In this document: one piece after another, positions 7,281-15,653 of the stretch
How positions within the stretch are numbered: position 1 is the stretch's first letter
Layout of the letters: each line of letters begins with the position of its first letter
NCBI GenBank assembly: GCA_021166835.1
Contig: JAJPEN010000074.1
Span: forward strand, 1 to 50,120
Origin: Burkholderiaceae bacterium
GTDB taxonomy: Bacteria; Pseudomonadota; Gammaproteobacteria; Burkholderiales; Burkholderiaceae
Direction: 5' to 3'
Length of the DNA stretch: 50,120 nucleotides
The notes under the pieces: generated by a model
Database searches by the model: none
Told to the model about the DNA's origin: nothing
Seen by the model: the letters and a program-made list of their open reading frames with translations, nothing else
Translations under genes and position numbers: made by a program

Positions 7281-8924
7281 ATGGATTTCGACGCGATCCT
7301 GATCCCGCCGCGCAGGGCGGCGATGGTGGAGCAGGGTTACTGGCGCGACCGGACGATCAACGACGCCCTGGACGCCTGCCTGGCGAGTTGTCCCGACAGG
7401 ATCGCCCTGGTCGCGCGATCGCTCGACCGGAGCACGGAGCGCCGCTTCACCTATCGGGAGCTGGCAGCGCTGGCCGACCGCGTCGCGGTCGGGCTCGCCC
7501 GCCTGGGCGTCGAACGCAACGACATCGTCTCCTGCCAGCTGCCCAACTGGTGGGAATTCACGGTCGTCTATCTGGCGTGCTCGCGCATCGGTGCGGTGAT
7601 CAACCCGCTGATGCACATCTTTCGCGAGCGGGAGCTCTCGTTCATGCTGGCCCACGGCTGCAGCAAGATCGCGATCGTGCCGAAGCAGTTTCGCGGTTTC
7701 GACTACGAGCAGATGTTGCGGGGCCTGCAGCCCGCACTGCCGGATCTGCGCCACGTGCTCGTCGTCGGAGGCGAGGGCCCGGACAGCTTCGAGGCGCGCC
7801 TGACGGCGCCGGCCTGGGAGCGCGAGTCCGATGCGCCCGCGCTGCTCGCTCGCAGCCGTCCCGGGCCCGACGACGTCATGCAGTTGATCTACACGTCGGG
7901 CACGACGGGTGAGCCGAAAGGTGTCATGCACACCGCGAACACCGCGATGTCGAACATCGTTCCGTATGCGCAGCGGATGCGCTTGTCGAGCGACGACGTG
8001 GTGTTGATGGCTTCGCCGATGGCGCACCAGACCGGATTCCTCTACGGCCTGATGATGCCGATCGTGCTGCAGGCGCGCGCGGTGCTGCAGGACATCTGGG
8101 ATCCGTCACGCGCCGTCGACGTCGTTCGCGACGAGGGCGTCACGTTCACGATGGCTTCGACGCCGTTCCTGGCCGACCTCGCGCGAACCGTGTCGCAATC
8201 CGGCAAGTCGATTCCCACCCTGAAGACTTTTCTCTGCGCGGGTGCGCCGATTCCCGGCCCGCTGGTCGAGCAGGCAAGGGCGGCGCTGGGCGCGAAGATC
8301 GTCTCCGCCTGGGGCATGACCGAGAACGGCGCGGTGACGACCACGCTGCTCGACGACGAGGACGAGCGCTCGGTGAGCACCGACGGCTGTCCGCTGCCCG
8401 GCATGGAAGTGCGCATCGTCGACGCGCAACGGCAGCCGCTTCCCGCTGGTACCGTCGGCGCATTGCTGGTTCGCGGCTGCTCGAACTTCGGCGGGTATCT
8501 GAAGCGGCCGCAGTGGAACAGCACCGATGCCGACGGCTGGTTCGATACGGGCGATCTCGCCTTCGTCGATGTGCGCGGCTACATCAGGATCAGCGGCCGC
8601 AGCAAGGACGTGATCATCCGGGGCGGCGAGAACATCCCCGTGGTCGAGATCGAGGCCCTGCTGTATCGCCATCCGGCCGTCGCCCAGGCGGCGATCGTCG
8701 GCTACGCCGACGAGCGGCTCGGAGAGCGGGCGTGCGCATTCGTCGTCACGAAGCCCGGTCAGCACCTGGACTTCGCGTCGATGATCGAGTTCCTGAAGGC
8801 GCAGAAGGTGTCGATGCACTACCTCCCCGAGCGGCTCGAGGTTCGCGACGCGTTGCCGGCGACTCCGTCGGGGAAGATCCAGAAATTCAAGCTCCGGGAA
8901 ATGCTCCAGGCGGGGCGAAGCTGA
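7281..8924 (+). CDS. aliA: Cyclohexanecarboxylate-CoA ligase (AliA family)
   Basis: A 547-residue ANL ligase starting MDFDAILIPPRRAAMVEQGY, with ribosome site GGAGGAG 7 bases before the ATG. The P-loop is LIYTSGTTGEPKGVMHT, the adenylate motif AWGMTENG, the hinge GWFDTGDL, and the C-terminal lysine motif TPSGKIQKFKLREM. It would convert cyclohexanecarboxylate to its CoA ester with ATP. Its place directly behind badI supports this. It is a close paralogue of the ligase at 1124; both are under the same operator, which suggests substrate partitioning or a recent duplication. The exact substrate is inferred. Confidence 0.85.
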   Translation: MDFDAILIPPRRAAMVEQGYWRDRTINDALDACLASCPDRIALVARSLDRSTERRFTYRELAALADRVAVGLARLGVERNDIVSCQLPNWWEFTVVYLACSRIGAVINPLMHIFRERELSFMLAHGCSKIAIVPKQFRGFDYEQMLRGLQPALPDLRHVLVVGGEGPDSFEARLTAPAWERESDAPALLARSRPGPDDVMQLIYTSGTTGEPKGVMHTANTAMSNIVPYAQRMRLSSDDVVLMASPMAHQTGFLYGLMMPIVLQARAVLQDIWDPSRAVDVVRDEGVTFTMASTPFLADLARTVSQSGKSIPTLKTFLCAGAPIPGPLVEQARAALGAKIVSAWGMTENGAVTTTLLDDEDERSVSTDGCPLPGMEVRIVDAQRQPLPAGTVGALLVRGCSNFGGYLKRPQWNSTDADGWFDTGDLAFVDVRGYIRISGRSKDVIIRGGENIPVVEIEALLYRHPAVAQAAIVGYADERLGERACAFVVTKPGQHLDFASMIEFLKAQKVSMHYLPERLEVRDALPATPSGKIQKFKLREMLQAGRS

Positions 8925-8936
8925 GCTCGTCGGGAC

Positions 8937-8971
8937 GACCGCTTCGGCCCGGCGCCGGGGCCGAAGTGGTC
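8937..8971. terminator. Bidirectional hairpin between convergent operons
   Basis: Arms GACCGCTTCGGCCC (8937-8950) and GGGCCGAAGTGGTC (8958-8971) pair over 14 positions with a single G-T pair. The hairpin falls exactly in the 55-base gap between the convergent aliA and CoA-transferase genes. No T-run is present, so it may be a barrier or a Rho-assisted terminator. Confidence 0.55.
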
Positions 8972-8979
8972 GCCCAGGA

Positions 8980-10803
8980 TCAACGCAGGCAGGCGCCGTC
9001 GTCCACCGGGAGCACGGTTTCGCGCACGAGGCTCGCGCCCGGCGAGCACAGGAAGGCGATCGGCCAGGCGATCGCATCCGGATGAGCGAAGCGCGGCGCC
9101 GGCGTGCCGTCGGGCGCCGGCTCGTCGCCGGCGTGCAGCGTCGACGCAGCGGCGATGGAGCGGACCGCCACGGCGTTGACCAGCACCTGAGGCGTCGCGC
9201 TGCGAGACAGGCAGCGGACCATGGCGTGCAGCGAGGCCTCCGCACCGACCAGGACGAGTCTGCCGCGACCACGCTCCTTCATCGCGCCGATCAGCCTGCG
9301 CGCGAGAAGAGCCGTCGCGCGCGTAGCGTCGTGCAGGGCGGGATCGAAGTCGTCGTCCGCTCGCCAGCTGCCCGACCCGCGCGCCGGCAGGACGACCGGA
9401 TTCAGCACGGCGACATCGACCGCGCCGAGGGATCCACACAGCCGCTCGATGTCGCCGGGAGAGTCGACGTCGCACGCGAGGAAGCGATGGTCGCGTCCGT
9501 CGGCGCGCAGCGCGTCGAGCAGCGCCGGCACCGGGTTTCGATCGACCAGCACGAGCTGTGCGCCCAGGCTTGCGCACAGTCGCGCGGCCGCCTGCCCGAT
9601 GTCGTCCGAAGCGCCGGTCACCAGGATCCGCATGCCGCCCAGGTCGTAGGGCCGCGACGCAGGCTCGCGCGAGGGCGACCATTGCCCGCGTCGGCGCGCC
9701 GGGTCGAGACCGGGGAACGGCCGCTCCCTGCTCGCTTCGCGCAGGCAGCCGGCAACGGGAACCGGCAGGGCCGGCATCGCGAAGCCTCGCGCCGACACCA
9801 GCCGGTCGAACAGCCCGCGCCCCGCGAAAGCCGGGTCGGAGAACGCGTGCTGCAGCGACTCGACGACCGAGACGCAGGCATCCACGCTCGCGAAGCGTTC
9901 GCGCCATTCGGCGGCGGTGCGCGTTCCGATCCGCTCGGTGACCTTGCGGATCGTCGAGGCAGGATCGACGCGGTCGTCGCGGTCGGCTTCGGCCAGGCCG
10001 ATCCCGTCGCAGAAGATCCGCCAGAACCGATCTTCGATCGGGGCCGCGGCCAGGTATTCGCCGTCGGAGGTGCGATAGATGCCGTAGCGGGGCGAGCCGC
10101 CCGTCGTCAGCTCGCTGCCGGGTCGCGGCCAGCGTCCGCCGGCCAGCCCCGCCGACAGGCCCCAGTACGCGAAGGTGAACAGGTTGTCACACATCGCGAC
10201 GTCGATGTGGCAGCCGCGGCCGCTGTGCGCCCGCTGCTGCAACGCGAGCAGGATGTTGATGACGGCCGGGTAGGCTCCGGCGCCGATGTCGGCGGCAAGG
10301 ACCTGCGGCAGTACCGGCGCGCCGTCGCCCGAGCGGGTCAGCCCGAGGATGCCGGTCTCGGCCAGGTAGTTCAGGTCGTGACCTGCCTTCAGCGCTCGTT
10401 CGCCGGTCTGGCCGTACCCGGTGATCGAGCAGTAGACGAGGCGGGGGTTGTCTGCTCGAAGCGTTTCGTGATCGAGCCCCAGGCGCGCCATCACGCCCGG
10501 CCGGAACTGCTCGATGAGCACGTCTGCCGAACGCGCAAGCTCGCGGATGTGCGCGCGATCGCCTTCGTCCTTCAGGTCCGCGCACAGGCTGGTCTTGCCG
10601 CGGTTCAGCAGCGCGAAGTTGCCGCTGGCGCCGCCCCACGCCGGCGGGTACCCGCGCATCTCGTCGCCGGTGCCGGCGCGTTCGATCTTGATGATCTCGG
10701 CCCCGGCCTCGGCGAGCAACAGGCTCGCCAACGGCCCGGGGAGGAGGTTGGAGAAGTCGAGGACGCGGATTCCGGCGAGCGGCAACTGCGCCGGCGACTG
10801 CAT
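8980..10803 (-). CDS. CaiB/BaiF-type CoA-transferase fused to a degenerate SDR domain
   Basis: One open frame of 607 residues carries two domains. Residues 1-385 are a class III CoA-transferase (CaiB/BaiF): GIRVLDFSNLLPGPLASLLL at the start and catalytic-type Asp172 in LAADIGAGAYPAVINILLAL. Residues 391-607 restart as an SDR Rossmann fold: MRILVTGASDDIGQAAARLC. The SDR part lacks the usual YxxxK; the region reads SLHAMVRCLSRSATPQ, so ordinary dehydrogenase chemistry is doubtful. A Met stands exactly at the domain junction with no stop before it, suggesting fusion of two adjacent genes. It is last in the importer operon. A GTG at 10818 that overlaps the upstream stop is an alternative start. 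The first domain probably moves CoA between acids or racemises alpha-methyl acyl-CoAs; the second may be structural or bind a ligand. Confidence 0.8.
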   Translation of the reverse strand: MQSPAQLPLAGIRVLDFSNLLPGPLASLLLAEAGAEIIKIERAGTGDEMRGYPPAWGGASGNFALLNRGKTSLCADLKDEGDRAHIRELARSADVLIEQFRPGVMARLGLDHETLRADNPRLVYCSITGYGQTGERALKAGHDLNYLAETGILGLTRSGDGAPVLPQVLAADIGAGAYPAVINILLALQQRAHSGRGCHIDVAMCDNLFTFAYWGLSAGLAGGRWPRPGSELTTGGSPRYGIYRTSDGEYLAAAPIEDRFWRIFCDGIGLAEADRDDRVDPASTIRKVTERIGTRTAAEWRERFASVDACVSVVESLQHAFSDPAFAGRGLFDRLVSARGFAMPALPVPVAGCLREASRERPFPGLDPARRRGQWSPSREPASRPYDLGGMRILVTGASDDIGQAAARLCASLGAQLVLVDRNPVPALLDALRADGRDHRFLACDVDSPGDIERLCGSLGAVDVAVLNPVVLPARGSGSWRADDDFDPALHDATRATALLARRLIGAMKERGRGRLVLVGAEASLHAMVRCLSRSATPQVLVNAVAVRSIAAASTLHAGDEPAPDGTPAPRFAHPDAIAWPIAFLCSPGASLVRETVLPVDDGACLR

Positions 10804-10814
10804 GGCGGTTGCGC

Positions 10815-11510
10815 TCACACTGCGACGTGCTTCTTCAGGTCCTGCATCGACATCCCTTCCACGTCGCCTTTCTCGACGACCGCGCCCTTGGAGAGCACGT
10901 AATAGCGCTGCGCAACCCGGTGCACGAGGCTGAAGTTCTGCTCGATCAGCAGGATGCTGGTGTGCTCGGTGGCAAGCCGGACCAGGGTGGCGGCAAGCTC
11001 GTCGACGATCACCGGCGCCAGCCCCTCGCTGGGTTCGTCGAGGATCAGGAGATCGGGATTGGCCATCAACGCGCGGCCGATCGCCAGCATCTGCTGTTGG
11101 CCGCCGCTCATCGCCGTACCGGGCGCATTCGCCCGTTCCTTCAGGATCGGGAACAGGTCGCAGACCGTGTCGAAGTTCCATCGCCCCGGTCGTCCCACGG
11201 CGGCGCCGAGCGCGAGGTTCTCGCGAACGGTCAACCCGGGAACGATCCGGCGGCCCTGCGGCACCACGGCGATTCCCGATCGGGCGGCGGTGAAGTGCCG
11301 GATCGAAGTCTGTTGGCGACCGTGAAACGCGACCTGGCCGGCTCCGACCCGCGCGATGCCGAGGCACACGTTGACCACCGTCGTCTTTCCGACGCCGTTG
11401 CGCCCGAGGATGGCCACGCGTTCTCCGCGGCGCACCTCGAGCGACGTCGCGTTGAGGATCTTCGCCTTGCCGTAGTAGCCGTCGACCGATTGCAGGCTGA
11501 GCAGGCTCAT
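10815..11510 (-). CDS. ABC importer ATPase, LivF type
   Basis: A 231-residue nucleotide-binding protein of the branched-chain-amino-acid-type (HAAT) importer family. Walker A is GRNGVGKTT, the signature AMSGGQQQMLAIGRAL, and Walker B LLILDEPSEGLAP. The Q-loop region reads VVPQGRRIVPGLTV. It pairs with the LivG-type ATPase encoded just upstream, overlapping its stop by four bases (ATGA at 11507-11510). The operon context points to uptake of the alicyclic or related acid rather than leucine. Confidence 0.9.
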   Translation of the reverse strand: MSLLSLQSVDGYYGKAKILNATSLEVRRGERVAILGRNGVGKTTVVNVCLGIARVGAGQVAFHGRQQTSIRHFTAARSGIAVVPQGRRIVPGLTVRENLALGAAVGRPGRWNFDTVCDLFPILKERANAPGTAMSGGQQQMLAIGRALMANPDLLILDEPSEGLAPVIVDELAATLVRLATEHTSILLIEQNFSLVHRVAQRYYVLSKGAVVEKGDVEGMSMQDLKKHVAV

Positions 11511-12217
11511 TCGACGCTCGATCCGAGATAGGCGCGCACGACCTCGGCGTTCGCGCGGATCTCCTCGCCGGTTCCCTGCGCGAGCACGCGTCCGAGGTTC
11601 AGCACCGTGATGCGGTCCGACACCGAGAAGATGACCTCCATGTCGTGCTCGACCAGCAGGACCGTGACTTTCCAGCTGCCGGCCAGCTCCTTGAGCAGGC
11701 GTGCGAGCACCAGCGACTCCTGGATCGACAGCCCCGCCGCGGGCTCGTCGAGCAGCAGTACGGAGGGGCGACCGACGAGCGCGAGCGCCAGATCGAGCCG
11801 GCGCTGGTCGCCGTAGGAGATGTCGGCCGCACGGTGGCCGGCGAGTTCGGCCAGCCCGAGCACGTCGAGCACTTCGTCGGTGTTGTCGGTCTCGGCAGCG
11901 CGCGCCGCCAGCGCCACCTGCTCGCGCACGCCCAGCGCGGGGAATACGTTCGTTTTCTGGAAGGAGCGCGCCAGGCCCGCCCTGCGCCGCACCTGCGCCG
12001 GCAGGCGACTGATGTCTCGACCGGCGAGCGTCACGCGGCCCCCGGTCGGGCCTCCGCGGCCGCACAGCGCGTCCATCAGCGTCGACTTGCCCGCGCCGTT
12101 CGGCCCGATCAGGCCGCGGATCTCGCCCGGCTCGAGTTGCAGCGAGACCTGATCGAGGGCGGCGAAGCCGCCGTAGCGACGCGACAGCTCGATCCCCTCG
12201 AGTGCAAAGCCGGTCAC
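11507..12217 (-). CDS. ABC importer ATPase, LivG type
   Basis: A 236-residue ATPase with Walker A GPNGAGKST, signature-region ISYGDQRRLDLALALV, Walker B VLLLDEPAAGLS and H-loop VEHDMEVIF. LARSFQKTNVFPALGV is typical for LivG. The GTG start at 12217 overlaps the permease stop by four bases (GTGA). It forms the ATPase heterodimer with the LivF-type protein. Part of the six-gene operon starting at 15352. Confidence 0.9.
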   Translation of the reverse strand: MTGFALEGIELSRRYGGFAALDQVSLQLEPGEIRGLIGPNGAGKSTLMDALCGRGGPTGGRVTLAGRDISRLPAQVRRRAGLARSFQKTNVFPALGVREQVALAARAAETDNTDEVLDVLGLAELAGHRAADISYGDQRRLDLALALVGRPSVLLLDEPAAGLSIQESLVLARLLKELAGSWKVTVLLVEHDMEVIFSVSDRITVLNLGRVLAQGTGEEIRANAEVVRAYLGSSVE

Positions 12218-13227
12218 GGCTTCCTCCGCGGCGCGATCGCTGCGACGCGCGCGAGCAGGCCGCTGATTCCCTGGGGAAGCAGGACCGTGACGGCGATCAG
12301 CAGCGTGCCGATGATCGCCGGCCAGTGCTCGGTGAGGTCGCCGGCCGCGTCCTTGACGACGAAGAAGATCATCGCTCCGAGCGCGGGGCCCCAGACCGCC
12401 TGCGCGCCGCCGACGACCGCCATGATCAGCGCTTCGCCCGACAGGCTCCAGTGCAGGATGCCGGGCGTGACGAAGGCGTTGTACAGCGAGAAGAGCACGC
12501 CGGCGAGGCCGGCTGCCGCGGCCGACAGCGCGAACACGAGCGCACGCGGCGCGAGCGTGCGGTAGCCGACGTAGCGTGCGCGCTCCTCGTTCTCGCGGAT
12601 CGCGATGGTCAGCACGCCGAAGCGGCTCCTGGCAACGACCGTCAGCAGCGCGATCACCACGACGAGCGTGCTCCAGCACACGACGAACATGGTCGCCGGC
12701 GACTGGAACACCTCGATGCCGACGCCGAAGAGCCGCGACGGCAGGCGCACCGCCATGCCGTCGTCGCCGCCCGCCACGGCGCGCCAGCGCAGCATCAGTT
12801 CGTGCAGCGACTGCGCGACCGCCAGCGTCAGCATCGAGAACGACAACGCGGGCAGGCGCACGATGATCAGTCCGGTGAGGAATGCGAACGCCGCGGGCAG
12901 CGCGACGGCCGCCAGCACCGCGGCTTCGGCGGGCATCCAGCCGAACCTGCCGTTCAGCGCCATCAGGTACGCCGCCATGCCGAAGAACGCAGCGTGACCG
13001 AAGCTCGCCAGGCCGTTCTGGCGGATGAGGAATCCGATCGAGACCGCGAGAATCGCGTAGATCACGGCCTGCGTCATCAGCGTGAGCGCGAGCTGCGAAC
13101 CGACCAGCAACGGAACCGCGAAGCCCGCTGCGACGAGCACGGCAGCGGCGATCAGGAACGATGGCACCCGCGCGCGAGCGCCGCTGCCGGGCATCCCGGA
13201 GGAGCGCGCTACCGCGAGCCCGTTCAC
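12214..13227 (-). CDS. ABC importer inner-membrane permease, LivM type
   Basis: A 337-residue multi-spanning protein with many hydrophobic helices. The LivM-specific RQNGLASFGHAAFFGMAAYL stretch lies early and the EAA-like loop IRENEERARYVGY lies between later helices. The GTG at 13227 overlaps the LivH-type stop (GTGA). It forms the channel with the LivH-type permease. Substrate not readable from the sequence. Confidence 0.88.
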   Translation of the reverse strand: MNGLAVARSSGMPGSGARARVPSFLIAAAVLVAAGFAVPLLVGSQLALTLMTQAVIYAILAVSIGFLIRQNGLASFGHAAFFGMAAYLMALNGRFGWMPAEAAVLAAVALPAAFAFLTGLIIVRLPALSFSMLTLAVAQSLHELMLRWRAVAGGDDGMAVRLPSRLFGVGIEVFQSPATMFVVCWSTLVVVIALLTVVARSRFGVLTIAIRENEERARYVGYRTLAPRALVFALSAAAAGLAGVLFSLYNAFVTPGILHWSLSGEALIMAVVGGAQAVWGPALGAMIFFVVKDAAGDLTEHWPAIIGTLLIAVTVLLPQGISGLLARVAAIAPRRKP

Positions 13228-14069
13228 TTGCCGTGCCCCGCGATGCCCTGCGGGCGCAAGCCCAGCACCAGGCCCATGATCAGCAGCGGAATCACCGAAG
13301 CGACTTCGGGCACATAGGCCAGACCGAGATTGTGGAACTGGCCTATCACCAGCGCGGCGACGAACGCACCCACGAAGCTGGTCAATCCGCCGGTGACGAC
13401 CACGATGAAGCAGTCGATGATGATGTAGGCGCCCATCGACGGCGAGAGCGCCATCAGCGGACCGGCTATGGTGCCCGACAGGCCCGCGAGCCCGGTGCCG
13501 ATGGCGACGACGAGCGCGCTCAGCCGATCGGTGTCCACGCCCTGCATGGCCGTTGTCACGGGATCGACGCTCGATGCGCGCACGTACAGGCCGACCCGGC
13601 TCGAGCGCAGCCAGACAGCCAGCGCAGCGGCGACCGCTACGGCGACGGCGATCACGAACAGCCGGTACACCGGATACTGCGAACCGAAGATCACCACGGA
13701 TCCGGCCAGCGCGGCAGGCGCGTCGACCGAGATGAAATCCTTGCCCCAGATCGTCCGGACCGCGTCCTCCAGCACGAAGAGCAGTCCGAACGTCACCAGC
13801 AGGGTGACGATGGGCTCTTCCCGCGCGAGCGGACGGAACACGAAACGGTCGAGCAGGACGCCCAGGAAGGCCAGCACCACCACCGAAGCCGCCATGCCGG
13901 CCCAGAAGCCGAGCCAGGCCGCAGCGGCATACGACACGTAGGCGCCCAGCATGAAGAAGCCGCCGTGCGCGAAGTTCGTGACGCGCCGCAGCCCGAAGAT
14001 CAGGACCAGGCCGACCGCCAGCACGTAGAGAAAGCTGCCGTAGACGAGGCCGTTGATGATCTGGATCAT
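13224..14069 (-). CDS. ABC importer inner-membrane permease, LivH type
   Basis: A 281-residue permease. Signatures are FGLRRVTNFAHGGFFMLGAY at the N-terminus, the PLAREEPIVTLLVTFGL segment and a C-terminal MGLVLGLRPQGIAG. Hydrophobic helices alternate throughout. It lies 89 bases after the substrate-binding protein gene and is coupled to the LivM-type gene downstream. Confidence 0.88.
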   Translation of the reverse strand: MIQIINGLVYGSFLYVLAVGLVLIFGLRRVTNFAHGGFFMLGAYVSYAAAAWLGFWAGMAASVVVLAFLGVLLDRFVFRPLAREEPIVTLLVTFGLLFVLEDAVRTIWGKDFISVDAPAALAGSVVIFGSQYPVYRLFVIAVAVAVAAALAVWLRSSRVGLYVRASSVDPVTTAMQGVDTDRLSALVVAIGTGLAGLSGTIAGPLMALSPSMGAYIIIDCFIVVVTGGLTSFVGAFVAALVIGQFHNLGLAYVPEVASVIPLLIMGLVLGLRPQGIAGHGK

Positions 14070-14158
14070 CGAAGGAAACGCTCCGGTCGGCCGTCACCGG
14101 CAGCGGCGAGTGCGACTGGGTCGCTTCGCCGCTGCGGGTGAGGTGCGTACGTAGTGGA

Positions 14159-15352
14159 TCAGAGCTTGCAGCTGCCGTCCGGGCCGGGCGTGGCGTCCTT
14201 CGCAGGAACGGTCATCTTGACGACCGGCTGCAGCCGCCCGTTCACCGCCTCGACGGTGCCGAAGTAATTGGGGCCGACGAGCTGGTTGTCTTCCTTGCGC
14301 ATGACCTGCGTGCCGAGGATCGTCTCGAAGGTGCTCCCCGACATCGCGTTCGCGACGTCCGCTGGCGCGACGCTGCCCGCCTTCTTCACCGCCTGGAAGA
14401 TCACCTGCATGCCGACGTAGGTCTCGCCCTGGAAATTCGTCGGGACGTCGCCCGGATGCGCCTTCGCGAAGTCGGCGACGAACTTCGTATTACCGGGGGT
14501 GTCGAGCGTCGAGCTGTAGTTGATGATCGTGTGGATGCCCTGCACGACGTCGCCGAGGACCTTGACGGTGCCGTCGGTGGTGAAGCTGACGCCGCCCGTG
14601 GTCACCTTGTCGAAGAGCCCGAACTGCCTGGCCTGGCGCGCGAAGGTGATCGCGTCGCGACCCGCCAGCGCGACCCACATGCCCTGCGCGCCGGAGTCGA
14701 TCACCTTCTGGATGTGTGCCGCGTAGTCGTTGCTGCCGAGCGCCGGGTAGTTCTCCGAGACGACGGTCTTGCCCGAGGCGGCCGCGGCCTTCTTGAAGCT
14801 CTCGCCGGAGTTCCTGCCCCAGGCGTAGTCGGCCGCGACGATCGCCCACTTGCTCTCGGAGCGCGTGGCCAGCCAGGGCTGCACCGTCGCGCCATCCGAG
14901 TAGTCTGGGTGATTCACCCGGAACACGCGGGGCTGACACTGCTTGCCGGTGATGTCGTCGGCCTTGTTGATCGTCGCGACGAACAGCGCGTTCCAGCGAT
15001 TGAGCATCGGCGCGATCGCGAGCGCCTCGCTCGACGCGATCGTGCCGGTCAGGATCCGGTAGCCGTCGAGCGCCAGCTTCTCGGCCTGCTGGCGCGCGAG
15101 TTCGGGCTTGGCTTCGGTGTCGAGGAAACGAACTTCGACTTTCCTGCCGTCGACGCCGCCCGCGGCATTGGCTTCGTTGGCCGCAAACTCGACGACGCGC
15201 TTCACTTCCTCGCCCAACGGCGCGTAGGTGCCGGTCAACGCCGTCGGCACTCCGATCTTCAGGGGATCCTTTGCCGCCCACGCGCTGGTGGCGATAGCCG
15301 TTGATACAGCGACGGCCGACAGGCCGAGCACCACCGCTCTTCGCGACTCCAT
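14159..15352 (-). CDS. ABC importer periplasmic substrate-binding protein
   Basis: A 397-residue type I periplasmic binding protein. The first ~26 residues form a signal peptide ending SAWA-A. The mature part opens KIGVPTALTGTYAPLGEEV, the ligand-cleft start of HAAT binding proteins. It leads the operon, with GGGAGA before the ATG and the perfect regulon operator only 16 bases upstream. Co-regulation with badI, both ligases and the dehydrogenase operon makes the pathway's acid the likely ligand. This is inferred; the cleft residues do not prove it. Confidence 0.9.
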   Translation of the reverse strand: MESRRAVVLGLSAVAVSTAIATSAWAAKDPLKIGVPTALTGTYAPLGEEVKRVVEFAANEANAAGGVDGRKVEVRFLDTEAKPELARQQAEKLALDGYRILTGTIASSEALAIAPMLNRWNALFVATINKADDITGKQCQPRVFRVNHPDYSDGATVQPWLATRSESKWAIVAADYAWGRNSGESFKKAAAASGKTVVSENYPALGSNDYAAHIQKVIDSGAQGMWVALAGRDAITFARQARQFGLFDKVTTGGVSFTTDGTVKVLGDVVQGIHTIINYSSTLDTPGNTKFVADFAKAHPGDVPTNFQGETYVGMQVIFQAVKKAGSVAPADVANAMSGSTFETILGTQVMRKEDNQLVGPNYFGTVEAVNGRLQPVVKMTVPAKDATPGPDGSCKL

Positions 15353-15368
15353 CGTTGATCTCCCATTA

Positions 15369-15382
15369 AATGAACGTTCATT
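15369..15382. promoter_or_regulatory. TetR-type operator, perfect palindrome, importer operon
   Basis: AATGAACGTTCATT, identical to the copy at 6235-6248, lies 16 bases before the binding-protein start and overlaps the -10 of its promoter. Confidence 0.75.
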
Positions 15383-15408
15383 CGATCATGGGAGTCCGGA
15401 CGTGTCAA
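15380..15408 (-). promoter_or_regulatory. Promoter of the importer operon
   Basis: On the minus strand a perfect TTGACA (15408-15403), a 17-base spacer, then TCGAAT (15385-15380), a 4/6 -10. It has the same layout as the promoters at 1064 and 6250. Confidence 0.55.
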
Positions 15409-15653
15409 GCCTGCAGTATTGCGCTGCGCACCGGGTCGTTCACGTCCGAGCGAGTCGCCGACGGCTCGGCTAGCTCTTGCGTGCTGTGTCCCGATCACGC
15501 CGGCGTGAATCATCTTCAAGCGTGAAGAAAACTCCTACCAAAGGGTGATTGTTTCGCCTCTCGACGAGTCACATAGTTGGCCCTACAAACTGTGTGAGCG
15601 CGAAGCGGCGTGGCATCTGCAGCGTCGCAGCTCCGCCCCTGGAGACTACGTGC
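15409..15653. promoter_or_regulatory. Intergenic region with inverted repeat upstream of the reductase operon
   Basis: No gene is seen here. An inverted repeat CACATAGTT / AACTGTGTG occupies 15571-15597 (9-base arms, one mismatch, 9-base spacer), a plausible operator for the hcr-like operon. A short perfect hairpin CTTCA-AGCG-TGAAG sits at 15514-15527. I could not find a convincing -35/-10 pair. Base composition falls from here on, so the region also marks the border between two catabolic modules. Confidence 0.4.

Noticed and set aside
15514..15527. CTTCA-AGCG-TGAAG hairpin as a terminator
   Set aside because: Short stem, no T-tract on either strand, and no gene ends nearby.
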